Of a stretch of 64,000 nt of DNA, positions 60,107-64,000 are shown piece by piece. The position numbers and the translations under genes were made by a program. Position 1 is the stretch's first letter; each line of letters opens with the position of its first letter. Source of the stretch: Brachionus manjavacas (lineage: Eukaryota > Rotifera > Eurotatoria > Ploima > Brachionidae); the NCBI GenBank assembly GCA_019054805.1, contig JAHQIY010000014.1, positions 2,356,001-2,420,000 on the forward strand, given 5' to 3'. Below the pieces are notes generated by a model. The model had not been told where the DNA came from. It saw nothing but the letters and a program-made list of their open reading frames with translations, and searched no databases.

Positions 60107-61177
60107 TTAATATTTGGAAGGAAGAACGTTGTTGACTGACAGTGAATCATCTTCGTCAATTTGTCTGCTATACGAGCTGGATGTCGGTGCATCACTGGTC
60201 AAAAGCTGTCTCTCTGGATCATTAGACGTTTCCATTTCGAGTGATAACAACTTTGCCAAATTTAGTTCTGGAATTTGAGTCAGCACACTAATGAACAACA
60301 TCACAAACATGATTCCAAGTATAAGATAAACTTGAAATTAAATCAATTTAACTAAATACTAGAAATCTCTATAAGTGGACTTACATGTTGTAGCAATTTT
60401 GTAAAAGACTCTATATGGTTGTTCATTTTTGTCTCCCGGGATGTAATCTCCAAGACCAATAGTTGTCAGCGAAATAAAGCAGTAGTACAGTGCGTCAAGG
60501 TAATTCCATTCTTTTTCAATCGAGCTGAAAACTGCAGCGGGAATCAGGAAGAAAAATGAGAGCACAAAAGCAAAAACTAATCCAAGGTGAGTGTAAGTCA
60601 GAGCTTTGAGATTTAGAGTAGAGTTATTGCGATAAAAGATTGGCAAGGTCTTGAGTTTGTCATACAGTTTATTTGTGATAATGAGAAGTCGTTCGACACA
60701 GGCTGAGATCAAAATGAGAGTGATGGGTATTCCGAAAATTGCGTATAAAATGCAGAATATCTTTCCTCCGGTAGATAGGGGAGACACATGTCCATAGCCA
60801 ATGGTTGTCAGCACTGTGCCCGCAAAGAACACTGCTTGACCGAATGACCAGTTTGGCTCTACTGTCGAATTGTCGATAGTCGATATTCCATGGTTGTTGG
60901 CGCTCACTATTTTGGTTATAAACGCTTCAAGCTGGGAATCTTATGCATAAGAGAAAAAACTAAAAAAAGAGAAATAAAAAGATGGTAGAGCAAATTTACC
61001 ATTTAGACATGATTTATGCTTCTGTAGAAATTCATGACGTTTGGCTTTAAGCTTTTCTATGATTTGCTTTTCATTTGGATATTCGATGGAGGAAAATACA
61101 GCGGCGCCAATGAACATGTAGAGCAGGTAGAAAGCGCACAAGCCAAATATGCGAATCGTTGATTTACTCAATTTCAT
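60107..61177 (-). CDS. KCNK1: Two-pore-domain K+ channel, TWIK type, three exons, 318 aa
   Basis: Plasma-membrane leak K+ channel; dimers of 4-TM, 2-pore subunits. Exons 61000-61177, 60385-60939 and 60107-60330; introns of 60 and 54 bp with GTAAAT..GCATAAG and GTAAGT..TTTCAAG ends, phase 1. TM1 is FGLCAFYLLYMFIGAAVFSS, then the cap helix with the dimer Cys (HKSCLN) and an NST glycosylation site. Pore 1 is TTIGYGH, TM2 IFCILYAIFGIPITLIL, TM3 VFAFVLSFFFLIPAAVFS, pore 2 TTIGLGDYIPG, and TM4 FYLILGIMFVMLFISV (completed by splicing). SPLSTGGK after pore 1 and FFFLIPAAVFS mark the TWIK-1/TWIK-2 branch. The C-terminal tail is short and Ser-rich with LL motifs that could act in endocytosis. Which vertebrate KCNK is closest was not tested. 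Confidence 0.9.
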
Positions 61178-61794
61178 TTTCAGAAAAAAATTTTGTGATT
61201 ATTTCACAGATTAAAGTACAGAACAAAATTGATTAAGGAGTAAATAATTATTTATGCTAATTTTTTTATTTATGATTTGGGCCAAGTACTCATCATTTTT
61301 AGTTTTAGCTTGTGTCTTCCAAGATGTCGCTTAATCATTTGTTGCTTATTTTCTTAAATTAAAATATAAAATATTTGCATATGCAGAGGATTTTTTAGCA
61401 ATCATGGTTTTTGTCTCAGAGAAGAGATAAATTTAAGCCCTTTCTAGGATGCGATTAAGTTGAAATCAGTTAGTGAGATCTATTTTAAACATAAAATTAA
61501 TTTTTAGAACAATTGATGAGATGCCCATTATGTAAAGAAATTTTCCACTTTATTTGTGAAAGTCTCTGTTAAATTTGTTATATCAAGAATAACTTATTAT
61601 GTGGAAACGAATCAAGAGTTTTTTTATCTACATAGCGTATTAAATAATTTATTAAAAGTTAACTATGACTTCGGATAACTAATTGTGTAAATCTTTTGCA
61701 AAAATTAGAAATATTTTCAAAACTAGTATTTTCTATTTGTATTTTTTAATTTTTACAATCTAACAGTCAATGTGACTTAGACTTTAAATAAATA
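61178..61794. other. Upstream of the K+ channel gene; no gene seen
   Basis: AT-rich; expected to hold the channel promoter. No ORF or repeat with defined ends. Confidence 0.5.
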
Positions 61795-61842
61795 ATAGTA
61801 ATAATAATAATAATAAATTGGCAAGGTTTTCATATTGCCAGC
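61795..61842 (-). repeat. Hairpin plus (TAA)n tail, retroelement 3'-end type
   Basis: On the minus strand the stem TGGCAA/TTGCCA (61819-61840) is followed by a TAA/TTATTA microsatellite. Same layout as the LINE ends elsewhere; the body is not recognised. Confidence 0.4.
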
Positions 61843-62060
61843 AAAAAAAATTAATAACTTTAAATAAATAGACTGGTGTATTTATGACTTATTTTTTTAA
61901 TCTAAAAAATATTTTTTTACTTCTAGGACTCTCTCGTGCGTCTATAGTGACATGTCATTGTTAAACGAGCACAAATTTTCGTAATTGAAATATCTGTAAA
62001 AATAATTAATTCGCCGGATTTTATTCTATTGATTAAATTGAATTGAAATTACATTTATTA

Positions 62061-62286
62061 CCGTAAACTCGTGTTCACGACTCTTAGAGTAAAAGCCAAA
62101 AACTCCGCTTTTAATCTAATTGAAATTGTCTTTTACTCTATATGACCAAAGATTGAGTTTTTGGAAAAAAACTTAAAAAAAATAAAAAATCCCATCCTTT
62201 GCCATATAGAGTAAAAGACAATTTCAATTAGAGTAAAAGCGGAGTTTTTGGCTTTTACTCTTAGAGTCGTGAACACGAGTTTACGG
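62061..62286. mobile_element. Long-hairpin MITE with TA target (226 bp)
   Basis: The arms (62061-62143 and 62204-62286) are inverted repeats of about 83 bp with only two mismatches, around a ~60-bp A-rich spacer. It starts CCGTAAACTCGTG, is flanked by TA on both sides (62059-62060, 62287-62288), and shares the TA|CCGTAAA terminus with the 1404-bp element at 58226. No coding capacity. The high arm identity points to recent mobility or selection on the hairpin. Confidence 0.8.
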
Positions 62287-62549
62287 TATATTGAAAAATT
62301 CTTATTAAAATTTGATTCTAAAATTTTTTTTCCTAAATAATGATTAATTAATAAAATAAATATTTATGTACAGAATGGCATAAAAAGTTAGAATCAAACT
62401 TTTTTTTCTATTTGATTATCTTTTGATCGTTATTTCGTTAACTCGGCTAAATGTCTTTAGACTTTGTCTGATCTTTTAAAAGACATATTATATACAATTT
62501 GTCATCATGGTTGATCAGTTATTTTATTTTACCCATTTTTTCTCTTTTT

Positions 62550-63345
62550 AATAGAGAAAAAAATGCAACTAAAGGCAACTAAATTTGTTAGGGAAATGTC
62601 GGAATCCCTTCTATTCTCTGATGTTAAGGGAAGGACCCTCATGAGAGTGAGAGGGTACCTTAGTTATTATCTGGGGTTTGCGGGGAAAGTGGGGTCCATA
62701 ATTAATACCTTCCTCCGCATGACTGTCACCACCAGGCGCGATTACTGGTGGTATATGAGACTGATCCTTAAATGCGACAGGCTAAAATTTAGGACTCCCC
62801 CAGAAAACAGCGCATCTGGTATACGGATGCCAGTGAGTATTAGCTTGGGGTCGTAGATGGCTACTCGGGAAGGGATTTCTCAGTAGCGGCCCCGACGGAA
62901 GCTATACTCTACAATGAGCCAGCTGCGTCAATCATCCCAGGACTGATGTCCGATCACCCGTCGATCCTTAGGCTCTTCATCGACAATAAAGCAGTGATCG
63001 GACTCTGGAAGAGAGTAAGAGCGAAATGGTATCGGTTCTACAGCACTGGGGCTGCTAACATGCACCGATTCCTTTCGCTAATCATCATGGTGAACTGGAT
63101 GAGAACCATTTTTGACGTTCGCGTTTCATACGTGCCCTCTGCCGCCAATCCAGCAGACGCGCCTTCCAGGCGCATAACACCATCAATGGAGCCTACGCCT
63201 TGGCATATAAATAACGCATATAAATATAAGCTGCCCGACGTATTACCGGCAGTTTTCGAACTTTTTTAATATTTTTCTAATAAAAACGACTGACTCGTGG
63301 TCAAGCCACCGGTCAGCCAACATTTTTCAATAGAGAAAAAAATGC
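62550..63345 (+). mobile_element. GC-rich retroelement fossil (RT-RNase H end), broken
   Basis: Two frames (62563-62856 and 62946-63269) resemble the RNase H end of a retroelement pol, including a NPADAPSR segment near the C-terminus. This style is known in DIRS/Ngaro and some Ty3-type elements; the family is not settled. GC content is far above the neighbourhood. A 17-bp direct repeat, AATAGAGAAAAAAATGC, brackets the fragment (62550-62566 and 63329-63345). It is broken, with at least one break, and truncated at its upstream end. Composition suggests a relatively recent arrival. Confidence 0.65.
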
Positions 63346-64000
63346 CAATTTCTAAAGTTAAATTAATACTTATTTATTAATTTAACTTATTATTATTTAT
63401 CTCAAAAAATCAGGCAAACTGAAGTTTATGGTCAAATCTTCATCTTCAATCAAAACTCATTTCATTCAATTCTTTTTTTGGCTTTAAATTTAAAATGTTA
63501 AAAATTGATACCAAAATTTCGTCACTATTTTAGACAGTTTCTGATTCTACAATAATAATTGAGCTTAGGGAAAAATCGCGGACTAGATAAAAAAATGGTA
63601 AAAAATACTAATTTTTTTGCCAAATAATTTATCAATTGGTAAAATAATAAATTAAATTATTACATAATCTTGTAGTTAGGAATATGCACTTTCAGAAAAC
63701 GTACATATTAATTAAGAAATGTCTTTAATAGCATCAAATATTCTAGCTCAAAGATAACAAACTTTTTTTCAAAGTCTTTGATGGGATGAGATAAAAAAAA
63801 TTTGAACAAACCTAATAAAAAGCTAATGAATAGTATGAATAAGATACAAAATAAAGCGAATTAGTATTGAAAGTATTTTTTCAAGTATTGTATACATTCA
63901 AAACGCTTGAAAAAATCATGCAAATCAATAAAAAATTTTAAAACAAAATAAATTTAGAGTTAAAATTGAATAAACAAAAAAATTAAATAATTAAATAGTT
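63346..64000. other. AT-rich spacer with a degenerate retroelement tail
   Basis: 63383-63430 resembles the (TTA)n plus TCAAAAAAT end seen at 53920 and 54386, but the hairpin has decayed (GGCAAACTGAAG). Nothing else is recognised to the window end. Confidence 0.4.

Noticed and set aside
1-64000. CRISPR arrays, bacterial operons, riboswitches, tRNA or rRNA genes
   Set aside because: None seen on a reading of both strands by eye; a tRNA scan would be needed to exclude degenerate tRNA-derived repeats. The direct and inverted repeats are transposon-like and irregularly spaced.

Overview
The window reads as nuclear DNA of a small-genome bilaterian animal. It is very AT-rich between genes. Spliced introns are tiny (44-106 bp, GT..AG), and the proteins are metazoan: a class IIa histone deacetylase, a D-type cyclin, anillin, Tudor-SN, SNAPC3, mitochondrial methionyl-tRNA synthetase and a TWIK-type two-pore K+ channel. 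The AT content, micro-introns, FLYWCH ORF and mixture of LINEs would suit a rotifer such as Brachionus, but this is inference; no species-diagnostic sequence is present.

Layout. 1-19 kb: a repeat-rich stretch bracketed by two ~98% identical copies of a segment (1-345 plus 1748-2693, and 16476-16822 plus 17742-18690). Between them lie LINE relics, two decayed Ty3/gypsy fossils, a FLYWCH-like ORF and the single-exon cyclin D gene (14929-15867, minus). 19.5-23.1 kb: three LINE fragments of different families. 23.5-23.9 kb: a 100-residue, three-exon gene of unknown function. 24-29 kb: decayed repeats, including a hAT transposase relic. 29.2-31.8 kb: the class IIa HDAC (minus), with a possible first exon near 38.74 kb. 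32-45.5 kb: mostly AT-rich desert with LINE pieces. 45.7-47.9 kb: anillin (minus). 49.2-51.9 kb: Tudor-SN (minus). 54.7-58.0 kb: SNAPC3 (minus, 7 exons) and MARS2 (plus, 3 exons), divergent with starts 155 bp apart. 58-60 kb: a duplicated MARS2 3' flank, one copy of which holds a 1404-bp TA-target transposon. 60.1-61.2 kb: the K+ channel (minus, 3 exons), convergent with MARS2. 61.8-63.4 kb: a hairpin MITE and a GC-rich retroelement fossil.

The host genes are unrelated housekeeping and signalling genes, with no operon or dedicated pathway. SNAPC3 and MARS2 probably share a bidirectional promoter. I found no previously undescribed multi-gene system. The most notable signals are a His-to-Ser change in the HDAC catalytic dyad, a filled-site/empty-site transposon pair, the long direct duplication with unrelated middles, and a recurrent hairpin-plus-microsatellite 3' end shared by different retroelement families. 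Several exon structures (SNAPC3, MARS2, K+ channel, the 100-residue gene, the HDAC 5' end) were worked out by hand from splice sites and reading phase; transcript data should confirm them.
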